Assembly: GCA_035048495.1 (NCBI GenBank)
Contig: CM068544.1
Coordinates: 7,744,138-7,808,137 of the forward strand
From: Euptelea pleiosperma
Lineage: Eukaryota > Streptophyta > Magnoliopsida > Ranunculales > Eupteleaceae
Direction of reading: 5' to 3'
Length of the DNA stretch: 64,000 nucleotides
Shown: one piece after another, positions 42,831 through 54,739 of the stretch
How positions within the stretch are numbered: the first letter of the stretch is position 1
Layout: each line of letters opens with the position of its first letter
Notes under the pieces: model-generated
The model's database searches: none
What the model was told of the DNA's origin: nothing
What the model saw: only the letters and a program-made list of their open reading frames with translations
Made by a program: the position numbers and the translations under genes

Positions 42831-43955
42831 TGTTATTGTGAGTTGTGATTTGTGCGGGATCTGAGTCCACACAGCACTAGCCACCTCACAAAGAATAAAG
42901 AGATGATTAACTGATTCCCTGTTGTGCTTACACATTGAACAAAAATCAAGGATAATAAGCTTATGAGCTATCAAGTGATCCATCGTCAATATCTTATCCA
43001 AGGATGCAAGCCAGAAGAAGAAAGCTATTTTAGAGGGGACTTTGGAACCCCACACAAAAGTAGCAGCCTAGCAGGGAAACTAGCATCAATAATCGGAAGA
43101 GATTGCGTATACCACTAGCGAACTGAAAATCTCCCATCTTTCGTCTATCTCCAAGTGCGCCTATCCGGCTCTGAATCAGACAAAATGATGTCCTTTAGAC
43201 GGAGCAGTAGACAAGACACATCCTCAATCTCCCAGTCATTGAGCCCCCTCCTAAAGCCGAAGTTCCAAATTGTATTATCTTCTTTCGAGGTCTTCACGAG
43301 GGATATAGAGATCGTCTTCTTATCGAAAATGGAATATATCTCAGGGAAATCAAGCATGAGGGGGGCCTTGCCACACCAAAGATCCTCCCAGAATCAAAGT
43401 CTGCCCCCGATGCCGCCTTGTAGGACACGCCTTCAAGGAACCTCTCCTGGACTTGCATGATTCCCCTCCACATACTGCAACCAAAGGGGAGGGAAACCGC
43501 TCTACTGTCGTACTTGCCAGCCATAGCCTTTCTCCACAGACTAGATAGTTCCTCCCCGAATCTCCACAACCATTTTCCTACTAAAGCAGCATTCGTAGCA
43601 GAAAGATTTCATATTCCTAAACCTCCCTGGGTCTTGGGTTGGCATATAGACTCCCACTTCACCAAATGGAACTTACCAACATCTCCCCTCTCATTCCATA
43701 AAAAGTTTATCATAATCCGTTCAAGAGCTCTGGCAATGTTTTTAGGCAAAGTAAAGAGGGACATAAAGAAGATGGGCAAACTGGATAAGCAGTGTTTAAT
43801 AAGCACAAGTTTTCCCCCTTTAGACAAATATCTTGCCTTCCACAAGGCCAATCTGCTGCCAAACCTTTCAATCACAAGATCCCATCTGGCTTTAGATCTA
43901 TAATTGGCCCCGAGAGGAAGACCCAAATAAGAAGTGAGTAATACTCCTACTGATT
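42830..43955 (-). pseudogene. LINE reverse transcriptase C-terminus and zf-RVT
   Basis: The segment begins in the middle of the post-catalytic thumb region (TSYLGLPLGANYRS) and runs through a GGKLVLIKHCLSSLPIFFMS block, MWRFGEELSSLWRKAMAGKY, and FGFRRGLNDWEIEDVSCLLL to the CSMCKHNRESVNHLFILCE zinc cluster. Frame changes occur near 43600, 43370 and 43140. The family order is complete, but the frame is broken. Confidence 0.85.
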
Positions 43956-44300
43956 TGTTGGATTCTATGTACACCTACGTGGGAGTGTTCTTAGTGGGCT
44001 GAGTTCCACTACCCCACGTGGGGTTTATTCTCTATTGCTTATGGGTTAAGTGATGGGCCCACCCACTTAACCCACAATCTCTTTATTTCATGTTAGTGGG
44101 TTAAGTGGTGGGCCCCCACTTGACCCACACAATTTCTCTTTTACTTGTAGAAGGTCCCCTATTTATGAATATTACTTATGGGAGATTGAATATTCACTTC
44201 AATCTCCCCATTCTCTCTCAAACCCTAATCTCTTCTTCTCTCCCTAACCTCCATTATCACTCAATCTTTAGCATATTGGTAACAACCTCAAACAACAACA
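43956..44300 (+). repeat. 5' LTR of the copia at 43956-49874
   Basis: 345 bp. It contains repeated CCACGTGGGG and GTGGGTTAAGTG words, a TATTTATGAATATT promoter-like AT stretch near 44158, and a CTCAAACCCTAATCTC leader. The adjoining primer site fixes the inner edge. Confidence 0.9.
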
Positions 44301-45146
44301 TGGTATCAGAGCATGGTTATTCTAGGGCCTAAATCATTGTCCATAAAATTTCCACGAAGATCTTATATGTGGGCATCCGAAGTTCGGGAAAGTTTTGAGC
44401 AAATCGCAGAGGGTCCACCTGTGAAGTTCTTGGGTCTTTTCTGAAGCAAAGGAACTAGAGATCTATCATTCCTGGTGTATTGCCTACTATCAGTCGTCAG
44501 AGTTCCACTCTATCCCCGTTGTACAGGATTTTTTATCAGTTTTCGGAGAACACGTATATCGAAGTTTTTTGGGTTTTGATTTTCCCCGAGATTCGTGTCA
44601 TTTTTGGGCTCTCTACCCAAACCGCCCCTCATATGGCCAGTAATGTTCGATAAAAACTTATTTCAAAATTTTTGGATCATCGGATCTCAGGTTCCAAAAA
44701 TCAGATCCCCGGCTCAGATTTCGGGTTTTTTATTTTCTTGAGATTCGTGCAGTGCTTGGGCTCTCTACCCAAGCCGCACCTCCTTGTGGATTATCTGGGA
44801 ACTACAGAGTTTCGTTTGAGAATTTTCTGATTGTCGGATCTTCGGCTCAAATTTTGGGTTTTTCTACCTCGAGATTCGCGCGTTATTTGGGCTTTCTACC
44901 CTAACCGCACCTCCCTGTGGATTATCTGAGATCTACAGAGCTTGGTTTGAGATTTTTGACTGTCGGATCTCCGGTTTGAAAAATCGTCCGGGTTTTTGGC
45001 CCGAATCCGGTTTTGCCTTTTTTGGGTTTCTTACTTTTTTGGAAACTAAGGTTCCCAGGGCACTTCTACCCTAGCCACACCTCCCAAAGTGCTCATAGGA
45101 ACCCCCCGAACCTTGGTTTAGGTTCTGCAGACCTATTGTTCATCAG

Positions 45147-46150
45147 TTGGTTATTTCCAGGCCTTCCACTACGATGAGTTCATCAGAGGTTTCATCAGTT
45201 GAGGATAGCACTCCGTCTCATAGTTCTCATGGAGACCACAACCCCCAATTATGCATCACTACGGTCAAGTTTGATGGGACTAACTATCTTGAGTGGAAGA
45301 CATCGACACTCATGTACATCGGGGGACGTGGCTACAGTGAGTACTTCACAACAAAGACAGTCCAGCTTGCCGCCACAGACAAATCCCACCGGAAATGGGT
45401 TATGGAAAACCTTACGGTGATGTCTTGGCTTCTCCATTCGATGCAACCCCGGATCAGCAGGGGGTTCATGTTCCTTCCTACAGCGAAGGAAATCTGGGAT
45501 TCTGTTACCGAAACCTATTCCCAAGTTGGCAACTTTGCGAAGCTCTATGAGTTAGAGCAAGAGATTGCTTGTCTCCGACAGGGGGAGCTCAAGCTTGGTA
45601 CCTATTATGCTTATCTCCGAAGCAAATGGGAAGAGATAGATCATTATCAGGACTACACCCCGGTTTGTGCTGCAGATGTGAAGTCTTTCCGTGCTATGGT
45701 TGAGCAGTCCCGGATATTCCAGTTCCTTTTCGGCCTTCATCCTAGCTTCGAGGCTGCCCGTGTTCAGATACTTAGTAGATCTCCTCTCCCTACTTCATTG
45801 GCATAGGTCTATGCCTACATTTAGGGGGAGGATAGTCGTCGCACTGCCATGCAGCTACGCAGTGGTAGTGACACTCATGATCGAACTGCCCTTGCCTCTG
45901 CGTCTCAGAAGGGTCAGAAGTCCTTCTAGAAGAACGGTGATGACAGACGACGTCCCAAGTGTGATCATTGCAGCCGCCTAGGGCATGTGAAGGACACTTG
46001 TTGGGAGCTACATGGATGCCCATCGGGTTTGGACCCAAATCCACGTCAGCGATCTTCAACGAGACAGGACCCTCCTGCAGCACTTTCTGTGGCTCAGAAC
46101 ACTGCGCCCTCGGCACCCCCTACCACTGGGGATATGGACTCTTTTTCTCC
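45147..46150 (+). pseudogene. Copia Gag with zinc knuckle, three in-frame stops
   Basis: Opens near the ATG region at 45147 and carries VKFDGTNYLEWKTSTLMYIG, then VMSWLLHSMQPRISRGFMFL, TAKEIWDSVTETYSQ and LYELEQEIACLRQGE, the plant copia Gag (UBN2) order. In-frame TAG codons lie near 45804, 45819 and 45927. The same frame continues to a CCHC knuckle CDHCSRLGHVKDTC (45960-46001). The frame is otherwise intact, so these are point-mutation stops. Confidence 0.9.
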
Positions 46151-47990
46151 TAGTGATCTTGAGCGACTTCCTCGAATGATGGCACAGCTTAATGGGCAAG
46201 CCTCCACTTCTACCTCCACCTATGCCCAGACAAGTACTGGATCTGCTTTCTCTGTATCCACTGTTCCTTCTAGTCCCTCCTGGATCATCGATTCAGGGGC
46301 CTCAGATCATATGACTGGTATGTCTTCAGTTTTCTCCAGTTATTCTGTTTGTTCTAGTCTTGACAAGGTTAGGATAGCTGATGGCACTCTTTCCTCCGTT
46401 TTCCGGGAAGAGCAATGTTCATGCTTCTTCAGCACTAACCTTGTCCTCGGTATTGCATGTTCCTAAGTTTACAGCTAATCTTTTATCTGTCAGTAGCCTT
46501 ACCAAGAATCTTAATTACAGTGTAACATTTTTTCCTTATCACTGTGTTTCAGGATCTGGGGTCGAGGCGGACGATTGGCAGTAGACGTGAGGAAGGTGGC
46601 TTGTACCTCCTGGATCGCTCAGTTTCTTTTTCAGCACATCAGTCCAGCATCAGTGGCAGTAGTCGAGTCAATAAAGACCAGTTATTGCTTTGGCATAACC
46701 GGCTTGGTCATGTACCCGCGTCAGTTTTAAAGCGTGTCTTTCCTGCTTTCTCTTCTCTTTGCGATGTTCCATTCCACTGTGAAACTTGTGAACTTGCAAA
46801 GCATTGTCGCACTGTTTTTCCTCTTAGTGAAAATAAAAGTACTATTCCTTTCAATATTGTGCATTCTGATATGCGGGGTCCTGCCCTGGTGATGTCTTTA
46901 TTTGGATACCGATATTTTGTTACATTTGTTGATGATTTCAGTAGCTCTACCTGAGTATATCTTATGAAGTCGAAAGATGAAGTTTCTTCCATTTTTCAGA
47001 CCTTCCACAAGATGGTCACCACTCAGTTCAGTACCCCACTCAAAATTCTCCGATCTGATAATGGGGGTGAGTACCTAGATGGGAGCTTTAGAGATTACTT
47101 TGCCTCTCATGGCATTGTACATCAAACTTCTTGTCCGTCAAAAACTCCCCAACAAAATGGGAAAGCTGAAAGAAAAAACCGTCATCTTCTCGAGGTTGAG
47201 TGTGCCCTTCGTTTTGGGATGCAGGTTGCAAAATCTTTTTTGGTCTAAATCCATCCATCTAGCTGCGTATCTCATCAATCGCATGCCCTCTCGCATTCTT
47301 GGCTTTCAGACCCTTTGTCTGTCCTGCTTCCTGATAGTCCAGCCTTTATTGTTCCTCCCAAAGTCTTTGGGTGTGTTTGCTACGTGCATGTTCATCGTCA
47401 CTCTCGTGACAAACTTGATGCACAGGCCTTGAGATGTATTTTCCTGGGGTACCCTTCCACTCAGAAGGGATACAAATGCTATCATCCGGGTTCGTGTCGA
47501 CGTTTCACATCTCTGGACGTCACCTTTGTTGAGCACGTTCCGTTCTTTGGCAGTAGGGTCTCTCTTCAGGGGGGGTGTGATATTGTGGACGAGAGCCCTG
47601 TCCCATGCCGGTTCTTGTACCCATCTCCACTCCTGTGCCTATGGTCGAATCTGTCTACTATTGACAAGGACACTTCTACTACTACAGCGGCGGATATGCG
47701 AGTTTATGCTAGATCTAGGAAGAAAGGACAAGTCACTGATTCTGTGCCTGCCAGTCTACCCTCGGATTCAGATCCAAGTATTGTTTTTACCCCTACTTTA
47801 GTTCATAAGTCCTCAGAGACTCCTACTCCAGAGGAGGATCTACCCATTGCACTTCGTAAGGGTGTGCGCACTTGCACCGAGCACCCTATCTCTCACTTTA
47901 TTTCTTACCAATCATTGTCTCCATCTTATCAAACATCTGTTAGCACTGTTTCGTCTGTTTCCTTGCCATCTACAATTGCCGATGCACTTA
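46151..47990 (+). pseudogene. Copia protease and integrase region
   Basis: WIIDSGASDHMTG (about 46280-46320) is the aspartic protease active site of copia elements. Then SVLHVPKFTANLLSVSSL and GGLYLLD lead to the integrase zinc-binding LLLWHNRLGHVP...CETCELAKHCR. The catalytic core follows: VHSDMRGP, LRSDNGGEY and PQQNGKAERKNRH supply the D, D and E. The frame changes near 46400, 46545 and 47240, and a TGA interrupts at about 46952. The GKG/chromodomain-less C-terminal block VFGCVCYVHVHRHSRDKLDA is recognisable. Confidence 0.9.
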
Positions 47991-49500
47991 AGTCACCCAA
48001 AGTGGAAAGGGGCTATGATAGACGAAATGCAGGCTCTTGAAAAAAACAAACTATGGGATCTTGGTTTTTTACCCAGGGGGAAGAAACCAGTGGGGTGCAA
48101 GTGGGTCTTCACCGTGAAGCACAAGGCAGATGGTTCCATTGATAGGTACAAAACTCGGCTAGTTGCCAAGGGGTTCACCCAGACCTATGGGATAGATTAC
48201 CATGGGACATTTGCACCTGTAGCCAAGACGAACTCAATCAGGGTTCTACTGTCCTTGGCTGCAAACAGGTCATGGGCTTTACATCAGTTGGATGTAAATA
48301 ATGTTTTTCTACATGGGGACCTAACATAGGAAGTTTACATGAAAGTGACACCGGGGTTGAAGCTTGCTGGAAGTGAAGACAGGTTGTGCAGACTGAAGAA
48401 AGCTTTATATGGGTTGAAGCAATCTCCTCGAGCTTGGTTTGAACGGTTCAGCAGTGCAGTGAGAAAGGTAAGCTACACACAGAATCAGGCAGATCACACT
48501 CTATTTGTGAAGCACCTACAGACCAGTACCACTACATTGATCGTATATGTGGATGACAGAGTCATTACGGAGAGTGACCCGACAGAGATCACAAGGCTAA
48601 AGGCCTTCTTGTCGTCTGAGTTTGAGACAAAAGATCTAAGACCATTGAGATACTTTCTAGGGATTGAGGTTGCCAGGTCATCGAGAAGCATCTTCATTTC
48701 ACAGAGAAAGTATGTCCTAGACTTACTGAGCGAGACTGGGTATTTGGGTTCGCGACCAGTAGATACTCCTATTGATCAGAACCATCAACTGAATTCCGAG
48801 GACGGTTCACTTCTAGGTGATCTTGCCTTATCTCAGCGATTGGTTGGCAGATTGATATATCTTGCCCAAACACGGCCTGACATTGCTTATGCAGTAAGCG
48901 TCATTAGCCAATTCATGCATTCACCTTGGTCACCACATCTTGAGGCTGCACACAGAGTTCTTCGGTATCTCAAGGGGTCACCAGGTCGAGGCATATTGTT
49001 TGAAGTTCATGGCCACCTCAGGGTGGAAACATACAATGTTACAGATTGAGCATATGCAATGACCGATTGACGGTCTACATCAAGTTATTGTACCTTTGTT
49101 GGAGGAAACTTGGTGTCTTGGAGGAGCAAGAAACAACTAGTTGTCGCCCGATCCAATGCAGAGGCAGAGTTCCGCTCCATAGCACATGGAGTGTGTGAGC
49201 TCGTGGTTGAAGATCATGTTAGCAGAACTGGGAGTCAAGGTGACAGACCCAATGAGCCTCTATTGCGACAACAAAGCGGCCATTAGCATTGCTCACAACC
49301 CAGTTCAGCATGACAGGACTAAACGCATCGAGGTTGATAGGCACTTCATCAAGGAGAAGCTTCAGTAGGGATTGATCTGTACACCCTATGTAAGGACTCA
49401 GGAGCAGGTTGCCGATATACTTATTAAGGGAGTCAACAAGTCAATCCTGAATACATTGATAGCCAAGCTGGGCATGATGGATATCTTCGCACCAGCTTGA
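47991..49500 (+). pseudogene. Copia reverse transcriptase and RNase H
   Basis: Begins with HPKWKGAMIDEMQALEKNKL and continues KPVGCKWVFTVKHKADGSID, ALHQLDVNNVFLHGDL and LKKALYGLKQSPRAWF to the catalytic LIVYVDDRVITES; the two Asp are intact, but Arg follows where Ile or Met is usual. A TAG lies near 48330 and a TGA near 49048. RNase H shows LYCDNKAAISIAHNPVQHDR and RIEVDRHFIKEKL, with a frame break near 49190 and stops afterwards. Closely related to the copia at 60255-64000. Confidence 0.9.
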
Positions 49501-49507
49501 GGGGGAG

Positions 49508-49874
49508 TGTTGGATTCTATGTACACCCACGTGGAGGTGTTCTTAGTGGGTTGCGTTCCACTACCCCACGTGGGGCTTATTCTCTATTGCTTATGGTTAT
49601 GGGTTAAGTGATGGGCCCACCCACTTAACCCACAATCTCTTTATTTCATGTTAGTGGGTTAAGTGGTGGGCCCCCACTTGACCCACACGATTTCTCCTTT
49701 ACTTGTAAAAGGGGTTTCCCCTACTTATAAATATTACTTATGGGAGATTGAATATTCACTTCAATCTCCCTATTCTCTCTCAAACCCTAATCTCTTCTTC
49801 TCTCCCTAACCTCCATTATCTCTCTCTCTCTCTCTCAATCTTTAGCATATTGGTGACAACCTCAAACAACAACA
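49508..49874 (+). repeat. 3' LTR of the copia at 43956-49874
   Basis: 367 bp. Longer than the 5' copy because of an added TTATGG hexamer, a few bases in the TTACTTGTAAAAGGGGTTTCC region and a (TC)n run near 49816-49838. Confidence 0.9.
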
Positions 49875-51284
49875 TGAACACCCAAGACTGTCGGCCAGCT
49901 CATACATATAGTGCACTTCTCCCTCCTCGAACATCATGCTCTTAGCCATATTAATTGCAAGTCCTGTCACTGCTTCAAACCAAACGAGAAGTCCCCTTAA
50001 ATACCGCATTTGAGACAAGGAGTTTCCAAAGAAGACGAGAGTGTCGTCGGCAAACTGAAGATGGGAAATAGGAGGAACCTCATGGCAGACTTCAAAACCA
50101 ATAAGTTCCCCTATCTCCAAAGCTCTAGATATCATACTACCTAAGGCCTCCGCCACCACAATAAACAGATAGGGAGATAGCGGATCTCCTTGCCTTAGCC
50201 CTCTAGAGCTGCGAAAGTAGCCAGCAGGGAATTCGTTCACTCGAATGGAGAAAGAAGCTGATGAGATACACTTCTGGTTCCACTTCCGCCATCTAGACCC
50301 AAAGCCCATCCTGCCCAACATATAATCCACAAAACTCTAGCTAACGTGATCATAAGCTTTTTCCATGTCGATCTTGCACACTACCCCAAGAATACTCGCC
50401 TTACTATGAGAGTTGATACACTCATTAGCTAGAAGAACTCCGTCCAAAATTTGTCCAAAATTTGTCTGCCTTGCATGAAAACACCTTGCGAATGAGATAT
50501 CACAGATCCAGTACCTTGTGGATCCTTGACGCAAGCGTTTTGGCTAGGATCTTATAAACACTACCCACGAGGCTGATGGGACAAAAACCTGAGATGTTCT
50601 CGACCCCCTGACTCTTCGGAATAAGAGCGATAAAGGTGATATTGGATGTATAGTCCAAATACCCGTCCTCATAGAACTCAGCCACAACTTTCATGAAATC
50701 CTCCCTTATCACCGCCCAACATTCCTTGAAAAACGCCATGGAGAAACCATCCGGACCCAAGGCTTTATCTCTAGCTAAGTCGGTGATGACCTTTGGAATT
50801 TCCTTACCCGTGAAGGATCTTTCCACCCAATCTTTGTCGGCGACACTGATACTATTAAAAGGGAGACCATCCAAAGTAGGACAGAAGGAGGAGGTCTCTG
50901 AGATAAAAATCCACCACTCCCTGCCTAATTTTGTAATCGTCTTCTAGAACTTTGTCCTTGACCTCCAGACGAAACAGATAGTTTCCCCTTCTATGCACAT
51001 TGGCGACCTTGTGGAAGAATTTAGTATTGTTGTTGCCTTCCTTTAACCATCTGATCTTGGATTTTTGTTTCTAGCCGATCTCCTCCAGCGAGACGATATG
51101 CTTGTAAACCTCTTTCAATTTGGTTCTCCTATTGCGAGCCTCGGACGATAAAGGGCAAGTCTCCTCTCTGTCTAAAGAAGATATCTCCTCGAGAATGGTG
51201 TTCTTCTTCTAATCAACTCTCACAAAGACCTTATTCCACAACTTGATCAGCCCTTGGAGACCTTTGAGCTTCCTCCTGAAGATA
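49875..51284 (-). pseudogene. LINE reverse transcriptase N-terminal and palm region
   Basis: Includes DKALGPDGFSMAFFKECWAV, then [20 protein letters not shown], then a [14 protein letters not shown] block after a frame break near 50500. SRGLRQGDPLSPYLF and QFADDTLVFF follow; the Asp pair is intact. The copia junction falls a few codons after YELADSLGC, exactly where the 43955 segment resumes. Confidence 0.9.
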
Positions 51285-52354
51285 GGAAATAAATTTGGCG
51301 AAATATTTCCATTTTCTAAGGTACCGACAGGAAAGAATACATACATGGAAATAATGTTAAATTTCACGAAATATTTCCATTCGTGTCGAAATATTTCTCA
51401 TGAACAGTAAATTTCGATCAATTGATAGTGTAAATATGTGTTATTTCGGTCGAAATGTTTCGACATGTATGGAAACATTTCGATCATAGGTAGGAAACAT
51501 CGTATTTGAGCTCAAATCCGCTATAAACCTCATATTTGATCTATTTAACCCCTTTCCATGCATTTTTTTTTTTATAAAAAGGACCAATCCATTGTAGATT
51601 TTTTGGTTCATGGATTGATCACGAGGACAAATCCAATCCCGTTTTGGAGTTTTTTCAAATTCGAAATATAGATAAGGATAAAATTTCTTGCTACAATAAA
51701 TAGATTAGGTGTAAATGCATCAAATCTATGAATCTATGATGCATTTACACTGGATTTGTACATGGATTTGAAGATTGTTTAGGATAATAATTTGGAATTT
51801 GGGAGAAACCCCAATTTCATTGGTATTTACCCTAAGCATCCATGATTGTGCATAAATTGATTATATGTTGCATAACTTAACACGTTCTACAAGTTGGTAG
51901 GATTAAATTTTTTTTCAAAAAATATTTAAACATTCAAAGAATTAAATAGATGTTATTAGTTAATAGTAACTAGGATTTCTAAAATTACATATAATGTTAA
52001 GACATTAATGTAAGTGAATAAGGATTCGTTAATACCTTACTTTATGACTTTATAATTAGCAATTAAATAATAGTTATATAATTAAATTATATCTTGACTA
52101 ACTATATATAGATACCTGCCTCAACATATTACAAACCGCTATGATCATTCATTTCCAAATTACATATTATTGTATATTATGGTTTGATAGCTTATGAGTA
52201 TGTTTTTATGTTTGTTTCATCATTTCCCAAACTTTTCACAAAAAACTCCACAATATTTTCATCATTTCTGCGAAAAATGTACTTCCACATTGGTCGAAAT
52301 ATTTCGTGATTTTTCGACTGGTCGAAATAAACCTTGAAACCGAAATTTATTTCC
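51285..52354 (-). repeat. GAAATATTTCG repeat, uninterrupted inverted copy
   Basis: About 1.07 kb with termini GGAAATAAATTT in inverted orientation. The minus strand matches 39048-39370 followed by 41101-41922. Dense CGAAATATTTCG palindromes occur near both ends (51297-51480 and 52290-52350). No coding capacity. It separates the minus-strand LINE at 51284 from the plus-strand LINE at 52433; no clear target duplication was seen. Confidence 0.75.
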
Positions 52355-52432
52355 AATAGTTTTATAACTTGTATATAAGTATATGTAAGTTATTTTTACA
52401 ACTTGAAGTTGTTTGTGATTGGTTTTGATATT

Positions 52433-53880
52433 GAATGCTTTGGGAGAAGATTGGCAACATGGAAAGCTAAATATTTATTAAAGGGGGAGATTGGTTCTTA
52501 TTAACAGTACTCTCTCCAGTCTACCAATCTACTACATGTCCCTCTTCACTATTCCGAGTAGTGTAGCGAAAGCCCTTGAAAAGATCATAAGGGATTTCTT
52601 GTGGAGTAGCAAAGGGAACATAAGATGCACCTGGTTGGTTGGAAAAATGTGTGCAAGACAAAGGGGGTTTGGGGATCAAGAACCTAAAAGCGATGAATCA
52701 GGCTCTTTTGAGCAAATGGATCTGGAGGTTTGGGGAGGAGATTTCCAGCCCCTGGAGGGAGGTCATTGTGGGTAAGTACGGAGTCTTCTCCTTCGGTTGG
52801 GTGAGTAGACCCGTTCGTTCTCCTTACGGGTGCAGCGTGTGGAGGGACATGTCCAAGATCATTGAAGATTTCGACAGGGGAGTTCGGTTTTCAGTGGGAT
52901 TCGGCGACGGGATTCGATTTTGGGAAGATCTTTGGTGTGGGGAATCTTCTCTAAGTATGGATTTCCTCGATCTGTACTCTTTCGGATAGGAAAACTTGGT
53001 CCATCTTGGAGTGCACCAACACAGAAGGGGAGACCATAGGGTGGGACTTTGGTTTCAGGAGGAACCTCAATGATTGGGAGATAGAGCCCCTATCTAGACT
53101 CCTCCTGCGCTTGAAATATGTCCACCTCATGCCCTCAGGCCAAGATAAACAGTTGTGGATTTGGACCAAAGGTGGATCGTTTCTTGTCCGCTCCTTCTAT
53201 GAGGTTCTTCATTCACAGGAAGGGCCTACCTTTCCTGTTGCTAAGATTTGGAGCTCCCCAATCCCATCCAAGGTGGCCTTCTTCACTTAGGAGGCTTCTC
53301 TGGATAAGCTCTTAACCGTGGACCACCTGCGTTCTAGAGGTTTCATCATCGCAGACTATTGTTGGATGTGCCAGCATTGTGGTGAAACTGTTAATCATCT
53401 TTTGCTACATTGCGATGTGGCAAAGGAGGTTTGGTCTTCCTTCCTCCTTGAGTTCGGTACGTGCTGGGTGATGCCGAGTACACTTATGGCTCTCATTCTT
53501 AGTTGGCGTTCAAATGCTCTCTTCTAGAGGATGCATTCTTTGGAGGATGTTGCCTTTTGCCATTGTGTGGGGTCTCTGGAAGGAAAGGAATCTTAGGGTC
53601 TTCGAAGGCAAAAGTGTTTCTACGGCTTTGATCATTCTTAGCATCAAGGGGTTGTTATTCTTGCAGTCTAAGGTGTTTTCAAAATGCAAGGGTCTTTATT
53701 TCGAGGATTTAGTCTTCCGTATGGACCTTCTCTGCTCTAAGGATTGACAAGTGTTGCTCTCCCTGGAGCGGCTTTCTGTTGCCTTTTCTTCGGGCATCCC
53801 TCGGCTTTTGTGGTCATCTCGACCTCTAAAGCTGGGATTGTACTCTCTATTGCCGTTTCTGAATAAAAAATTTACTTACA
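52433..53880 (+). mobile_element. LINE retrotransposon 3' half (5' truncated)
   Basis: Plus-strand element starting in the thumb region FGRRLATWKAKYLLKG. It continues through INSTLSSLPIYYMSLFTIPS, after a frame change KGGLGIKNLKAMNQALLSKW, then CSVWRDMSKIIEDFDRG, RFWEDLWCGESSL and DFGFRRNLNDWEIEPLSRLL. The zf-RVT cluster is YCWMCQHCGETVNHLLLHCD near 53355, followed by ILWRMLPFAIVWGLWKERNL. Stops occur near 52987, 53288 and 53526. A short A-rich tail (AATAAAAAATTTA) near 53860 marks the 3' end. 5' truncation is usual for LINE insertions. Confidence 0.85.
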
Positions 53881-54428
53881 AATATATTTATAAACACAAA
53901 ATAGTGTGAAATCTATTATCCCCAACAGTCCATCATTTATTGAGATATACATTCTACATGTGTGCCAATTTTTTTATCCCCAATTTTTTAAGTAAAACCA
54001 TATTAATCACTAATGTTATCCATCATCAAATTTTTCATACCTTGTATGAATGACATACATTTTCTTTTCGAGTTTTTGAATATTGAAACTGAATTATACT
54101 CAAATTTTTGTGTCAGATTTTTTTTAATTAGTATAGAATTTGTTAAAGGCAATAACGCCAAAGACTACAAGAACACTCAAAGAGGTCAAGATGACCTACT
54201 ATAAGCTAGACACTCCAAAAAGAAAACAAAACTTAATCTCCGGGACTTGGTACCATCTCCAGAACATAGCATTTCCAACTGAACACAAAATCTTCAAAAA
54301 AAAAAAAAGAGGCCCGACACTCCATAAAATATCTAAACCAAGAAAACATCAACACCCTTAATGTTGAAAATGATGCTCGCCATCTCTTGCTCTTTCCCCG
54401 GGACTAGTGCCGAATTTTTGTTGTATGT
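53881..54428. other. Intron 4 sequence, no recognisable gene
   Basis: AT-rich. Short open frames at 54013-54361 show no family motifs. Confidence 0.4.
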
Positions 54429-54739
54429 TGTTAGTTTTCATAGATTTAGGGTTTGAGAGAGGGAGAGAGATGGAGAGAATGAGAGTTGGAGTCGAACTAG
54501 GTTGTTCGGCCTCCTCTTGTTATTATATATATGTGTCCTACTTAAGTGGGTGTAACTAAGAAGCTTTAGTTACACCCACCTATCACAACCACACGTTACA
54601 TAGAGAAACTCTAACATATGTTTTATTGCTAACTAGGGTTTGGAAAGAGGAAATGTCATTTAACAGTGTGGTAAAAAACGTTAGGCCACATCTAATAGTT
54701 GAAAGCCAACACATAATTGTTCAAACTTCAAACAAGTCA
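54429..54739 (-). repeat. 3' LTR (minus-strand copia, 54429-57783)
   Basis: 311 bp matching 57463-57783. It includes TTAGTTACACCCAC and GTGGGTGTAACTAA inverted words and a TTATTATATATATGTG promoter-like stretch. Its inner edge coincides with the internal deletion breakpoint. Confidence 0.8.

Larger units (their letters stand above)
43956..49874 (+). mobile_element. Complete but decayed Ty1/copia retrotransposon inserted in a LINE
   Basis: 5' LTR 43956-44300 and 3' LTR 49508-49874, both TGTTGGATTC...CAACAACA. The primer site TGGTATCAGAGC follows the 5' LTR directly (44301), and a purine tract GAGGGGGAG precedes the 3' LTR. The interior has Gag, protease, integrase, reverse transcriptase and RNase H in copia order, with many stops. 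The flanks are TGATT and TGAAC, a degenerate five-base duplication (three of five match). LTRs differ by more than a dozen substitutions plus a (TC)n expansion and small indels in the 3' copy, so the insertion is not recent. Confidence 0.9.
42830..51284 (-). mobile_element. LINE retrotransposon, split by a copia insertion
   Basis: Minus-strand non-LTR element present as 49875-51284 (5' part) and about 42830-43955 (3' part), with the copia at 43956-49874 between. Read from 51284: a connector (IRWLKEGNNNTKFFHKVANV), SFTGKEIPKVITDLARDKAL, ITFIALIPKSQG, the palm SSRGLRQGDPLSPYLF and catalytic HLQFADDTLVFFG. Past the copia come TSYLGLPLGANYRSKA, then zf-RVT (DHLIAHKLIILDFCSMCKHN) near 43000. Endonuclease and 3' tail are missing. 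At least three stops or frameshifts occur. Confidence 0.9.

Noticed and set aside
44301..44312. Possible tRNA-Met sequence (TGGTATCAGAGC)
   Set aside because: Only the 3' end complement is present at LTR edges, as expected of primer-binding sites; no cloverleaf around it.
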